The notes below the pieces were generated by a model. That model saw only the letters and a program-made list of their open reading frames with translations. It made no database searches and was not told the origin of the DNA. From Sporomusa acidovorans (GTDB lineage: Bacteria; Bacillota; Negativicutes; Sporomusales; Sporomusaceae), in the NCBI RefSeq assembly GCF_900101845.1, contig NZ_FNAM01000035.1, positions 1 to 61,860 of the forward strand: a stretch of 61,860 bases of DNA, in the 5' to 3' direction. Below are positions 1 through 8,348 of this stretch, in pieces. The number at the start of each line of letters is the position of its first letter. Within the stretch, counting starts at the first letter, position 1. The position numbers and the translations under genes were made by a program.

Positions 1-1
1 A

Positions 2-76
2 ATTGTCTGGCTTACATGGACAAACCGGCAGAGTACCAGTCAGGAAAAACAACAGCAAATCGTAAACTTGCAGAAA
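2..76 (+). CDS. 3' end of an unidentified upstream gene
   Basis: An open frame enters from the left edge and stops at TAG (74-76). Its last 24 residues read as a hydrophobic, tryptophan-containing start followed by a glutamine-rich basic tail, which would suit the end of a small membrane protein. Too little is visible to name it, and another frame also stays open here, so the assignment is weak. Confidence 0.25.
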
Positions 77-89
77 TAGATAGCCGATA

Positions 90-118
90 TTGTACTTTCT
101 CCCCAATTCTTGTATAAT
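90..118 (+). promoter_or_regulatory. Sigma-A type promoter of leader copy 1
   Basis: TTGTAC (90-95) and TATAAT (113-118) are separated by 17 bases. The leader hairpin starts about 13 bases after the -10 box. Confidence 0.6.
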
Positions 119-130
119 TGAAGCAAGTTA

Positions 131-196
131 GGTTGATCAGAAGACTGAAGGCCAAGCGGAGTTACTATCCGTTTGCCTTCAGTCTTTATTTTTTTC
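131..196 (+). promoter_or_regulatory. Two-hairpin sulfur-type leader RNA, copy 1
   Basis: A mini-hairpin TCAG-AAGA-CTGA is followed by a terminator-like stem AGACTGAAGGC / GCCTTCAGTCT (11 perfect pairs) and a T-rich run. The CTGA arm of the mini-hairpin is also part of the terminator stem, so the two structures exclude each other. The RBS and start of the decayed Cys/Met enzyme follow within 20 bases. Five related copies occur in the window. Confidence 0.7.
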
Positions 197-213
197 AAGA
201 GGGTGATAAATAA

Positions 214-410
214 ATGGGTGACAAGACAAAGCTTAGTTTTGCGACAAAATGCATTCATACGGGCAATGGGATTGACAAAGAAACTAGCGGCCAACGTGCC
301 TTTGCCGTTCCGCCCGGAATGGTATGCCAGTGACCCGTTTGACAATATCAAAGAAGCGCAACAAGGTTGATGAAATCCTTACAGAGGAAGCCAGCAAATA
401 CTGGCGGTAA
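214..410 (+). pseudogene. Remnant of a Cys/Met-metabolism PLP enzyme (N-terminus only)
   Basis: An ATG at 214 behind AAGAGGGTGA begins a peptide with SFATKCIHTGNGIDKET, the usual N-terminus of methionine gamma-lyase or cystathionine gamma-synthase family proteins. The frame stops after about 39 residues. Two more short frames follow (DPFDNIKEAQ, then a piece ending EEASKYWR), so the original gene has suffered deletions and frameshifts and the catalytic core is gone. The start, RBS and leader RNA are preserved. The C-terminal pieces may come from a different gene. Functional loss is clear; the exact substrate class of the ancestor is not. Confidence 0.65.
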
Positions 411-556
411 TGCAGAATAGAAGAGCCATCTTTTGGTATCATAAAGAATACTAGGGCACAGATAAGTGCGTACTTGCCCATATGGTAAATAAAGGTTACT
501 ATTAATATATATTCGCATTAAAGAAGTTTGCAGCGAATACCAAAGGAGGGTTTCAT

Positions 557-1549
557 TTGAGCCATTTGTTAACCCCGTTACAGGCAGGCTCCTTATGCTT
601 GGCAAATCGCTTAATTATGCCGCCTATGGCCACTTCCAAAGCGGAAGCAGACGGTAAGGTAAGCCGGGCTATTCTGGATTACTATCAGGAGAAGTCGGCC
701 GGCGGTTATTTTTCTTTAATCATTATTGAACACAGCTTTATTCAGCAAGCCGGCAAGGCCAGTGAACGCCAGCTTTCCGTTGCCGATGACAGTGTTATTG
801 ACGGCCTACAAGAGCTTGCTGCCGTAATTCACCGTAATGGTTCTAAAGCCGTAATGCAAATCAATCATGCCGGCAGCGCGGCAATCACGGAGGTTACAGG
901 CGTCAGGCCTGTCGGGCCGTCCGCTGTGAAAAACCCACGCAAAGGCGGAATTCCGCATGAACTTTCCCAGACGGAAATTCATGAGATTGTTGCCGAATTT
1001 GGCGCAGCCGCCCGGCGTGTAAAGCAGGCCGGTTTTGACGGTGTCGAAATTCACTCGGCCCATGGTTATTTTCTCAATCAATTTTTCTCGCCGCTGACGA
1101 ACCGGCGGACAGATGAATATGGCGGCGATGTACTGGGAAGAATTCGAATTCATTTGGAAGCTATCAAGGCCGTGCGTGCTGCAGTAGGCGGAGATTTTCC
1201 CATCCTGTTGCGGCTGGGAGCCTGCGATTATGCAGAAGGCGGCACCACCGCTACCGACAGCCAAATTGCCGCCAAGGAATTTGCAAAGGCTGGCGTTGCT
1301 ATTCTGGACATTTCTGGCGGATTTTCCGGCTATACCATTCCGGGAAATAACGAACAAGGCTATTTTGCCCCGCTTAGTGCGGCGGTGAAACAAGTCGTAG
1401 CTATGCCGGTCATTGTTACCGGCGGCGTTATTGACGCCCAGGCAGCCGAACAGCTTTTAGCCCTGGGAAAAGCCGATCTTATTGGCGTTGGTCGGGCAGT
1501 GCTGCAAGATTCCCTGTGGGCGAAGAAGGCCATTGAAAGTTTTCAGTGA
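557..1549 (+). CDS. NADH:flavin oxidoreductase, Old Yellow Enzyme family
   Basis: This 330-residue protein is a single-domain FMN TIM barrel. QINHAG (101-106) and GFDGVEIHSAHGYFLNQFF (159-177), followed by SPLTNRRTDEYGG, are the flavin- and substrate-binding signatures of the family. It ends after the barrel, so it lacks the 4Fe-4S and FAD domains of 2,4-dienoyl-CoA reductases. The start is TTG at 557, set by AAAGGAGGG just upstream. Likely role is cytoplasmic reduction of an activated alkene or nitro compound; the substrate cannot be read from sequence. A nitroreductase follows 50 bases downstream, which suggests a two-gene redox unit. Confidence 0.88.
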   Translation: MSHLLTPLQAGSLCLANRLIMPPMATSKAEADGKVSRAILDYYQEKSAGGYFSLIIIEHSFIQQAGKASERQLSVADDSVIDGLQELAAVIHRNGSKAVMQINHAGSAAITEVTGVRPVGPSAVKNPRKGGIPHELSQTEIHEIVAEFGAAARRVKQAGFDGVEIHSAHGYFLNQFFSPLTNRRTDEYGGDVLGRIRIHLEAIKAVRAAVGGDFPILLRLGACDYAEGGTTATDSQIAAKEFAKAGVAILDISGGFSGYTIPGNNEQGYFAPLSAAVKQVVAMPVIVTGGVIDAQAAEQLLALGKADLIGVGRAVLQDSLWAKKAIESFQ

Positions 1550-1600
1550 CGCTATAGGAAACCTGCAGTGAATACTATAAAATAATTGGAGGTTGGTAAG

Positions 1601-2164
1601 ATGGTCAATGATGTTCTGGCAGCAATAAAAAGACGGCGAAGCATTCGGGCCTTTACAGAGGCGCCGGTCACTGTCGAGGAAGTGCAAACCGTTCTGGAAG
1701 CAGCTGTTTATGCGCCTAGTGCGGGCAATCAGCAGCTTTGGCATTTTACGGTAATACAGAATCAGCAACTGCTTGCCGATTTAAATGTCAGGGCTAAGGC
1801 AGGGGCCGCGCAAATTGACAACGAACATATTCAGCAGCTGGCTAAGAATGAAAAGTTTAATATATTTTATGGAGCGTCAACAGTGATACTGGTTTCCGGC
1901 AAGGTGGACGGCATGGCGATTGAGGCTGATTGCGCCGCCGCTACGCAGAATATCTTGCTGGCAGCCGAATCGATCGGCTTGGGAGCATGCTGGATTAATC
2001 TGATTTTGTTTGCTTTTGCGGGAGAAGCGGGGAAACAATTTAGCCAGCAGCTGGGTTTGCCGCCAAGGTATAAGCCCTTTTATTCTGTTGCCTTAGGCCA
2101 TAAAAAGGTGGATTCGGTTAACATACCTCACCGCAAAAAAGATGTAGTCAATTATATTAAATAG
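1601..2164 (+). CDS. Nitroreductase-family flavoprotein
   Basis: This 187-residue protein has the nitroreductase N-terminal signature (KRRRSIRAFTEAPV, then APSAGNQQLWHF) for FMN binding, and a later conserved patch (AAESIGLGACWI). It probably works as an FMN- and NAD(P)H-dependent homodimer in the cytoplasm. An earlier in-frame TTG at 1586 overlaps the RBS, so the ATG at 1601 behind TTGGAGGTTGG is the better start. It follows the Old Yellow Enzyme gene and ends at a hairpin terminator. The substrate is unknown. Confidence 0.87.
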   Translation: MVNDVLAAIKRRRSIRAFTEAPVTVEEVQTVLEAAVYAPSAGNQQLWHFTVIQNQQLLADLNVRAKAGAAQIDNEHIQQLAKNEKFNIFYGASTVILVSGKVDGMAIEADCAAATQNILLAAESIGLGACWINLILFAFAGEAGKQFSQQLGLPPRYKPFYSVALGHKKVDSVNIPHRKKDVVNYIK

Positions 2165-2174
2165 TTTCCAACAC

Positions 2175-2209
2175 AAAGAACCGGCAGACGTAAGTGTCGC
2201 CGGTTCTTT
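2175..2209 (+). terminator. Terminator after the nitroreductase gene
   Basis: AAAGAACCGGC and GCCGGTTCTTT form an 11-bp stem around a 13-base loop, with a short T-rich tail. Confidence 0.7.
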
Positions 2210-2216
2210 GCTGTTT

Positions 2217-2354
2217 CTATTCCTGTGTAGCTTGAGTCTGGCGTTTAGCTAATCTGTTTTTCATAGCCTTATCGCCTGCGGTACAGAAGATCATACAACG
2301 TCCGCATAAGGTTGCGCCGTAGTTCCCTTCGTCATGTTCGCTGCAGCGAAGCAT
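2217..2354 (-). pseudogene. C-terminal fragment of a 4Fe-4S cluster protein
   Basis: The 45-codon frame carries RCSEHDEGNYGATLCGRCMI followed by FCTAGDKAMK, a cysteine pattern (C-x2-C-x3-C plus an upstream C) like the second half of a double 4Fe-4S binding domain. An in-frame TGA lies directly before the first ATG, so the N-terminal part has been lost. It sits downstream of the broken sulfonate transporter genes on the same strand and was probably the last gene of that operon. The family assignment is tentative. Confidence 0.45.
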
Positions 2355-2368
2355 ACCTCAGCAATATG

Positions 2369-2740
2369 TTAATTTAGATTTTGCTCGGCAAATCTTTTTT
2401 CCAGCCCTTTGAAAAAGGCATCGTCCGGATAGGTTTTTAACACTTTAGCCAGTGCATTTTGATATAATTCAATGTTGATATAATCGGCAGGATTTATTTG
2501 CGGCTGCAAGTAACCCATAGCGGCCATTTCCTCAAAGGTTCTGATTACTCCCTTGCGATTGGGGTCAGAACTGTTAATGGAGTGCGGCTCTAACGTAAAG
2601 TCACGGATTACAGCTTCATCTAATTTGAGATATTTATTGTTGATTTTTACCGCTAACTCCGGATTTTCTGCTTTTATCTTTTCAGAGCGGATAATTCCTT
2701 CCAAAAATGCCTGAAAACGCTGCGGATCTTCCTTTAGCAA
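2369..2740 (-). pseudogene. C-terminal part of a sulfonate/nitrate/taurine-type ABC binding protein
   Basis: The 123 residues begin LLKEDPQRFQAFLEGI and run to the normal end of an SsuA/TauA/NrtA-type periplasmic binding protein. They continue the protein whose N-terminal part ends at 2734, in another frame. Compared with intact family members a central stretch is missing between KAGIDSKKDV and LKEDPQ. The gap and frame change lie at about 2734-2740. The protein cannot form a complete ligand-binding lobe. Confidence 0.7.
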
Positions 2741-3261
2741 CTTACATCCTTTTTGCTGTCAATACCGGCTTTGGCCAGCGCGCCGCGGAAGACAATGTCC
2801 GCCGTGTATAACCGGGGTGAAGCGACGGTTTTTCCTCTGTAATCTTCAATTGATTTAAACTGAGACGCTTTTTCCTGGGTGGCAATGATGGGATGGCCGC
2901 CGGCCAGTGACCCGCCGATGATGACCAAATCGGCGCCGTTATTATCTAAGGTTAAGGGGCCGGCCGTGCCGAAACCGATTCCCAAATCGATTTTTCCACT
3001 GTTTAACGCATTGAGCCCGTCAGCCGTGCTGGTAAAGGGAAGTAATTCCACCTCTATGCCGGCTTCTTTAAAATAACCCTGGTCTAAAGCGATAAAGGTC
3101 AGCAAACTGCTGCCGCCGGCAGGACTGTAGCCAACCGTTATTTTCTTTAATGGTTTCGGTTGATCTGTTGTTGCCTGCTGTTTGCTGCCGCAGCCACTAA
3201 ACATGATGGAAGCAACAATGAGCAGTAACACAATAGCTACGATACTTGATTTTTTTTTCAT
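2734..3261 (-). pseudogene. N-terminal part of the same ABC binding lipoprotein (SsuA-like)
   Basis: An ATG at 3261 behind CGAGGAGGAAATCTT starts a lipoprotein signal with lipobox FSGC (Cys24), then KITVGYSPAGGSSLLTFIAL, typical of aliphatic sulfonate/taurine/nitrate binding proteins. The frame breaks after about 175 residues at an internal deletion. The frame is also read through from the upstream ATPase gene, so both are fused into one open frame. The sulfur-rich setting favours a sulfonate ligand, which is inference. Confidence 0.7.
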
Positions 3262-3882
3262 AAGATTTCCTCCTCGTGTAGTTTGGGCCTCGTCAACGTC
3301 ATGGGTAACAAAAACAATTGTCTTTTGCTGATCCTTGCGCTGCTTCCATAGAACGGAAACTAAGTCTTGCAGGAGGGCTCTGGTGACGGCATCCAAGGCG
3401 CCAAAGGGCTCATCCATTAGTAAAATCGGCGGGTCCATGGAGAATGATCTGGCAATGGCGGCGCGTTGCCGCATACCGCCTGAGAGTTGAGAAGGAAGTT
3501 TTTCATAAACATCAGGCAGTCCCACCAAGTTTAGGTATTCAATCGCTAATTCTTTTAACGTTTTTTGGGGTTTGTCCGGAAAAGCCTGTTCTAACCCTAA
3601 CACGATGTTATCCCCTATGCTCATCCAGGGGAACAGACTGTATTCCTGAAAGACCACGCTGCGGTCCAAGCCGGGGCCGGTAATTTTCTTATCGTCAATA
3701 TAGATGGACCCGGTTGTCGGTTCCGATAGACCGGCTATTAGACGTAACAGAGAGCTTTTGCCGGAACCGGACGGCCCGATTAAGCAGATAAAATCACCGG
3801 CAGTGATTTCTAAATTAATGTTGCTTAATACAACCTGTTGCCCATATTGCAAACCAATGTCTTTGAGCTCAATTGAATGCAT
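3262..3882 (-). pseudogene. Truncated SsuB/TauB-type ABC ATPase, open into the binding protein
   Basis: From the ATG at 3882 (RBS GGAGG) the protein has Walker A GPSGSGKSS, Q-loop, signature LSGGMRQRAAIAR, Walker B ILLMDEPFGALDA and the H-loop VTHDVDEAQ. After DEAQ the family's last 40-60 residues are missing and the frame runs straight into the RBS and ATG of the lipoprotein. The permease gene that normally accompanies the pair is absent from the cluster. A deletion therefore removed the ATPase C-terminus, and probably the permease. ATP binding might survive; transport would not. Confidence 0.75.
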
Positions 3883-3929
3883 GCTTTTTCCTCCAAAATT
3901 ATTAAATTGTTATAGGCTATAGGCAAAAA

Positions 3930-3967
3930 TAAAAAAGGCCAAATGCGGTTTAGTCCCGGTGTTTGGC
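3930..3967 (-). terminator. Terminator of the nitrogenase-like remnant
   Basis: On the minus strand GGCCAAA and TTTGGCC form a stem that contains the stop codon in its loop, followed by TTTTTTATTTTT. Confidence 0.7.
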
Positions 3968-4431
3968 CAGCAGTGTGGAATAAATGTCTTCCACAAGATT
4001 GAGACCGCCGTTGTAGCCTATGCAAGTGTGATGGAGAATCAGGCGGTCAATAATCGGTAACGTGACACTCAGATGCAGGCCGGGGATATCCTTGGCAACA
4101 TCAACCTCCCAGGAGCTGGCGAGTAAGAGGGGAGTGGTTACCGGTTTCCCGGAACGGATTTTTTCCTCGATTATGCCGCTGTCCTGCGCGAAGGTGATCT
4201 CGGAAGAAATCGCGGGACTAAGCTCTTAAAGTAGTTTTCAATCGTTCCCCGGTATTCTTCCGGTACATCTTCGGTGATAAACTGGTGGATGGGGAAATAA
4301 CCAAGTTCATTTACTAAAAACTTGCTAAAAGCGAGGGCATAGGCAGCATCATTAATATTATAGAAGCGTTTTGGCTGGTTAAGCTGGTATTCTGTCAATA
4401 CGTCGGATGCCTTGGCTGCCTGGTTGCCGGC
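3950..4431 (-). pseudogene. Remnant of a nitrogenase component 1-like (NifD/NifK family) subunit
   Basis: The minus-strand frame reads VLTEYQLNQPKRFYNIND through FLVNELGYFPIHQFI, breaks by a frameshift near 4200, and resumes in the next frame as SSEITFAQDSGIIEEKI through LHLSVTLPIIDRLILHH to the stop at 3950. Both parts match the C-terminal third of oxidoreductases of the nitrogenase component 1 family. The N-terminal two thirds, with the metal-cluster cysteines, are missing. The normal terminator is retained. Whether the ancestor was NifK, NflD or a sulfur-scavenging nitrogenase-like reductase cannot be decided from this piece; the neighbours favour the last. Confidence 0.7.
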
Positions 4432-4489
4432 TTATCGAGGCAGTCATATTGATCCCAGTGTGGTTATGACCAGAGGCGAATTTGATTAA
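4409..4489 (+). pseudogene. Possible C-terminal fragment of an unidentified gene
   Basis: An open frame ending SHIDPSVVMTRGEFD-stop precedes the ABC ATPase RBS by a few bases and looks coding in composition. It overlaps the opposite-strand nitrogenase-like remnant and has no start. It may be the tail of the lost partner gene of the downstream ATPase. Confidence 0.25.
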
Positions 4490-4504
4490 GAAAGAGGGAA
4501 AAAT

Positions 4505-5173
4505 ATGAGTAATCTGCTGGAATGGCAAAGTATTAGCAAAAGCTATGGCGACGATGCTATTTTATCTAATATTTGGTTTACGCTGAACCGGGGAACGGCA
4601 ATAGCAATCGTTGGGCATTCCGGGGGTGGTAAAACGACGCTGTTATCGATCATGGGATTATTACAAACAGCAACCTCAGGGCAAATATTGATTGAAGGCC
4701 AGGAGATTGATCATTTAGATTCCCGCAGACTGGCTAAACTGCGTGGTCAGTATTTGAGCTTTGTTTTTCAGAGAGCCCGTTTGATTAACTCGTTGACTGC
4801 GCTGGAAAATGTCATGGCACCGGCCTGGTTTATTCGCAAGGGGGAAAATGTGGAGCAACAGGCAAAAGATCTATTAGAGCAATTCGGCTTGTCTCACCGT
4901 CTATACTATAAACCCCAGGAGCTGAGCCTCGGCCAGTTGTGGCGAATTTCTCTTGCCAGGGCGCTGTTGTTAAAGCCTTCTATTTTATTGGCCGATGAAC
5001 CAACCAATGATTTGGACCCGGCTTTAGCCGAGGAAGTTGCCCAATGCCTGCTGCAAGCGCGCCAAAACGGGGCTGGGGTGGTCATTGTTACTCATGATGT
5101 AGGTCTGGCAGCACAAGCGGATCAACCTTTCCGCCTGGAAGCGGGAACGTTGCTGCCGGTTGTCTGCCAATAA
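4505..5173 (+). CDS. ABC transporter ATP-binding protein, LolD/MacB-like
   Basis: The 222-residue ATPase has Walker A GHSGGGKTT, Walker B ILLADEPTNDLDP and the H-loop VTHDVGLA, and its overall layout is that of LolD/MacB-type ATPases that partner FtsX-like permeases. The signature reads LSLGQLWR instead of LSGGQQQR, a substitution in the residues that contact ATP across the dimer. No permease gene is adjacent; only a fragment precedes it. It may be an orphan in a decaying region and could already be non-functional, although the frame is intact. The RBS is GAAAGAGGGAAAA. Confidence 0.78.
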   Translation: MSNLLEWQSISKSYGDDAILSNIWFTLNRGTAIAIVGHSGGGKTTLLSIMGLLQTATSGQILIEGQEIDHLDSRRLAKLRGQYLSFVFQRARLINSLTALENVMAPAWFIRKGENVEQQAKDLLEQFGLSHRLYYKPQELSLGQLWRISLARALLLKPSILLADEPTNDLDPALAEEVAQCLLQARQNGAGVVIVTHDVGLAAQADQPFRLEAGTLLPVVCQ

Positions 5174-5210
5174 TGTTGATAGTGGAAGCTGTGATGGAAA
5201 AAGCATAGAA

Positions 5211-5262
5211 AACAAAGGAGAGCTTACCTAGCTTGAATTTTGGTAAGCTCTCCTTTGTTTTT
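5211..5262 (+). terminator. Terminator after the ABC ATPase gene
   Basis: AACAAAGGAGAGCTTACC and GGTAAGCTCTCCTTTGTT form an 18-bp stem followed by TTTTT. It would also work on the minus strand. Confidence 0.85.
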
Positions 5263-5287
5263 CATTAATAGTTGCTGTGCGGGATAA

Positions 5288-5430
5288 TTAGTTCTTTTTT
5301 TGTTTTAGTAACCATTCGGTAATAATGGAGACTAGCTCAGTGTGGGAGTTTGCGTCACAGTAAAGTTATGGGCCTGGACCATGGCGGAAAGCTTGCGGTC
5401 TTGACTGATTATCCATTCATGTTGTTTCAT
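5288..5430 (-). pseudogene. Frameshifted small gene behind leader copy 2
   Basis: An ATG at 5430 behind AAGGGGGAAAC starts MKQHEWIISQDRKLSAMVQA. The frame stops at 5332, but the next frame stays open from the same point (DANSHTELVSIITEWLLKQ) to a TAA at 5288. The two together would make a protein of about 47 residues. I do not recognise the family. Its placement behind a leader of the sulfur type suggests it was the first piece of a sulfur-related gene, which is inference. Confidence 0.4.
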
Positions 5431-5439
5431 GGTATAGTT

Positions 5440-5510
5440 TCCCCCTTAAAATAAGCAAAGACCCAAAAGCGACAGGTGTCGCTTTAAGGCCTTTAGTTTG
5501 TCTAATCAGC
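5440..5510 (-). promoter_or_regulatory. Two-hairpin sulfur-type leader RNA, copy 2
   Basis: The mini-hairpin is TTAG-ACAAA-CTAA, a compensated variant of the TCAG/CTGA of other copies. It is followed by a stem AAAGCGAC / GTCGCTTT within a larger hairpin and a T-rich tail. A promoter TTTACA-17-TAAACT (minus strand, 5561-5533) lies about 23 bases upstream. Confidence 0.65.
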
Positions 5511-5605
5511 ATTTATATTAAATTTAATTCATAGTTTACCAAGGTTTCAAAGATTTGTAAAGAGCATTTTATTTGCTTTCAAGGAAACAAGGGAACGGCA
5601 GCAAT

Positions 5606-6778
5606 TTATCTTAGCTGTTTAACTGCTAAGGCGATTCGTTGTAGCCCTTCTGCTAACAACGGGCGCGGGCAGCCAAAATTGAGCCGCATAAAGCCAGTGC
5701 CCTGCCGACCAAAGGTTATGCCGTCATTAAGACCTACCTTGGCTTTTTTGGCAAAGAATTGGACGAGCTCCTGCTGGGAAAGGTTTAAGTTGCGGCAATC
5801 CAGCCAGGCCAAATAGGTGCCTTGCGGTTTATTAACTTTAAGCGCGGGAATATTGTCGCTAATAAATTCTGTCAGGTACTCAGCGTTTCCCTCCAGATAG
5901 ATTAACAGCTCATCAAGCCAGGGAGCACCATGGCGGTAAGCTGCTTCCAGCGCGGTAATGCCGAATACATTGCTTTTATTTATACCTAATTTTTGGATAG
6001 TTTGAGAAAATTGTCTGCGCAGCTCACTGTCCGCAATAATGGCAATTGAGGTATAGAGACCAGCCGTGTTAAAGGTTTTGCTGGGAGCGGTCAGTGTGAT
6101 TATTTTGTCTTCCGTGCCAGTTTCCAGGGAAGCCAGCGGTATATGCTGATGGCCGGTATATACCAAATCTCCGTGTATTTCATCTGTCAAAACCAGAACG
6201 TTGTTTTCCAGGCAGATTTCTAGCAATTTGGCCAGCTCCGGGCGCGACCAAACCCGGCCGACAGGGTTGTGAGGACTGCACAAAATCAGCATTTTAGCTT
6301 CACGGGCTTTGACCGCTAAGTCGTCAAAATCCATATGATAGCTGCCGTCTTTATAGAACAAAGGATTTTCTATGACAGTACGATTCTGATTTTGTACGCT
6401 GGCAAAGAAAGGGGGATAAACCGGAGGCTGGATAATTATTTTATCACCAGCTTTGGTAAAAGTTTGAACCGCTAACGTTATAGCCGTTACAACTCCCGGA
6501 GTGCTTACCATCCAAGCTGGCTTGGTTTGCCAGTTATGGCGTTTTTCCATCCAGCTTACAACGGCATCATACGCATAGGAATGGGGAGAAGGATAACCGA
6601 AAATACCATGCCGGACCCGGGCAGCGAGTGCCTCGGTAATGGCGGGTGGAGAGGGAAAATCCATGTCGGCAACCCAGAATGGGAGTACATCCGTTGAACC
6701 AAAGAGGGTTGCGGCATCATCCCATTTTGTGCTGCCACTGTTTTGGCGGGTAATTACAGTATCAAATTTATTGGTCAT
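5606..6778 (-). CDS. malY: MalY/PatB-type PLP-dependent C-S lyase (cystathionine beta-lyase)
   Basis: The 390-residue fold-type I aminotransferase-like enzyme starts KFDTVITRQNSGSTKWD and has CSPHNPVGRVW, LTDEIHGDLVY and the PLP lysine in TAPSKTFNTAGL, all typical of MalY/PatB. These enzymes split cystathionine or other cysteine S-conjugates to homocysteine or thiol, pyruvate and ammonia in the cytoplasm. It is the only full-length sulfur gene in the decayed first 8 kb. A leader RNA of the two-hairpin type lies 60 bases upstream, so transcription is probably attenuated in response to sulfur supply, which is inference. The ATG at 6778 follows a weak RBS (TAGGGTGA). Confidence 0.88.
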   Translation of the reverse strand: MTNKFDTVITRQNSGSTKWDDAATLFGSTDVLPFWVADMDFPSPPAITEALAARVRHGIFGYPSPHSYAYDAVVSWMEKRHNWQTKPAWMVSTPGVVTAITLAVQTFTKAGDKIIIQPPVYPPFFASVQNQNRTVIENPLFYKDGSYHMDFDDLAVKAREAKMLILCSPHNPVGRVWSRPELAKLLEICLENNVLVLTDEIHGDLVYTGHQHIPLASLETGTEDKIITLTAPSKTFNTAGLYTSIAIIADSELRRQFSQTIQKLGINKSNVFGITALEAAYRHGAPWLDELLIYLEGNAEYLTEFISDNIPALKVNKPQGTYLAWLDCRNLNLSQQELVQFFAKKAKVGLNDGITFGRQGTGFMRLNFGCPRPLLAEGLQRIALAVKQLR

Positions 6779-6837
6779 AGTATCACCCTATTCGTAAAAA
6801 ATAAGTGAATTCAAAATGCCGGAGCGCAAATAAAGAT

Positions 6838-6902
6838 GCACGAAAAGGCTAAAGTACGTCCGGAAAAGACAGTACTTTAGCCTTCAGGCCTTCTGATCAG
6901 CT
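6838..6902 (-). promoter_or_regulatory. Two-hairpin sulfur-type leader RNA, copy 3
   Basis: On the minus strand a mini-hairpin TCAG-AAGGC-CTGA is followed by the stem AAGGCTAAAGTAC / GTACTTTAGCCTT (13 perfect pairs) and a T-rich tail. It precedes the C-S lyase gene. TTGACA lies on the minus strand at 6958-6953 with a weak -10. Confidence 0.7.
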
Positions 6903-6997
6903 AAATGAAAACCAGTAATATATATTTATAAGCTACCATTCAGAAAGACAATTGTCAAGGAAGGAAATAAATACGCAAAAACATTTTTTTTATAATC

Positions 6998-7026
6998 TTG
7001 TTTTTTTGGTAATTGCTCGCTATAAT
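6998..7026 (+). promoter_or_regulatory. Promoter of the NifH-like remnant
   Basis: TTGTTT (6998-7003), 17 bases, TATAAT (7021-7026). The leader RNA begins 25 bases further on. Confidence 0.6.
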
Positions 7027-7049
7027 AAAAAATAAGTTTAAAATTCAAT

Positions 7050-7850
<801 letters not shown>

Positions 7851-7863
7851 AGAAATTTTTAGA

Positions 7864-7891
7864 TTGACAAATATTTCCTGATAAGTATAAT
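7864..7891 (+). promoter_or_regulatory. Promoter of leader copy 5
   Basis: TTGACA (7864-7869), 16 bases, TATAAT (7886-7891). Confidence 0.65.
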
Positions 7892-7919
7892 TATAGGTGT
7901 TAATATAGTAAATGATATT

Positions 7920-7985
7920 AGCTGATCAGAAAGACTGAAGGCTAAGGTATTTCCGTGAGGATGTGCCTTAGTCTTTTTATTTTCT
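7920..7985 (+). promoter_or_regulatory. Two-hairpin sulfur-type leader RNA, copy 5
   Basis: The mini-hairpin TCAG-AAAGA-CTGA is followed by a stem AAGACTGAAGGC / GCCTTAGTCTT and TTTTTATTTT. As in copy 1 the CTGA arm takes part in both structures. It precedes the cysK remnant. Confidence 0.7.
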
Positions 7986-8010
7986 TGGTGACGCGGGGAG
8001 TACCAATGGC

Positions 8011-8190
8011 AGACATTATAAATTAGAGTCTTTTAATCCAGGCGGGAGTATTAAGGATCGTATTGGTTTTAGCATGATTAAAGATGCTGAAGAAAAAGGG
8101 CTTATCAATAAGGATACGGTAATTATTGAACCCACCAGCGGCAATACGGGGATTGCGCTGGCTTTCATATCAAGGCGTAGACGGAGAAGG
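8011..8190 (+). pseudogene. Internal fragment of cysteine synthase (cysK)
   Basis: The frame reads [20 protein letters not shown] followed by [15 protein letters not shown] and [13 protein letters not shown]. This covers the PLP lysine and the substrate loop and is very close to residues 36-90 of the intact CysK at 59.0 kb. About 35 N-terminal residues and the last three quarters of the protein are missing. The fragment runs in frame into the next remnant. Its own leader and promoter survive, so it looks like a decayed paralogue that had the same control as the intact gene. Confidence 0.82.
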
Positions 8191-8220
8191 TATATAGTTT
8201 TTCGGGCGGAGGAAAGTTCA

Positions 8221-8348
8221 GTGACGATTACTTACGAGCTTGGCAATGCTTTATATATTAATATGACTACCGTTGTACCCAAAATTGCTCATTTTGCATA
8301 AGAAATGAACCGGAAGGGATGTCTCAGACAGTCTTTTTCTTGTTTTAA
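8221..8348 (+). pseudogene. N-terminal fragment of a TatD-associated radical SAM protein
   Basis: A GTG at 8221 behind GGCGGAGGAAAG starts [15 protein letters not shown], the usual N-terminus of TatD-linked radical SAM proteins. A one-base loss follows; in the shifted frame [16 protein letters not shown] appears, the CxxxCxxC cluster motif. The frame ends a few codons later. Only the first 40 or so residues remain. Confidence 0.62.

Noticed and set aside
806..1393. Long minus-strand open frame opposite the flavin oxidoreductase
   Set aside because: It is the antisense shadow of a clear gene with matching family motifs and has no RBS.
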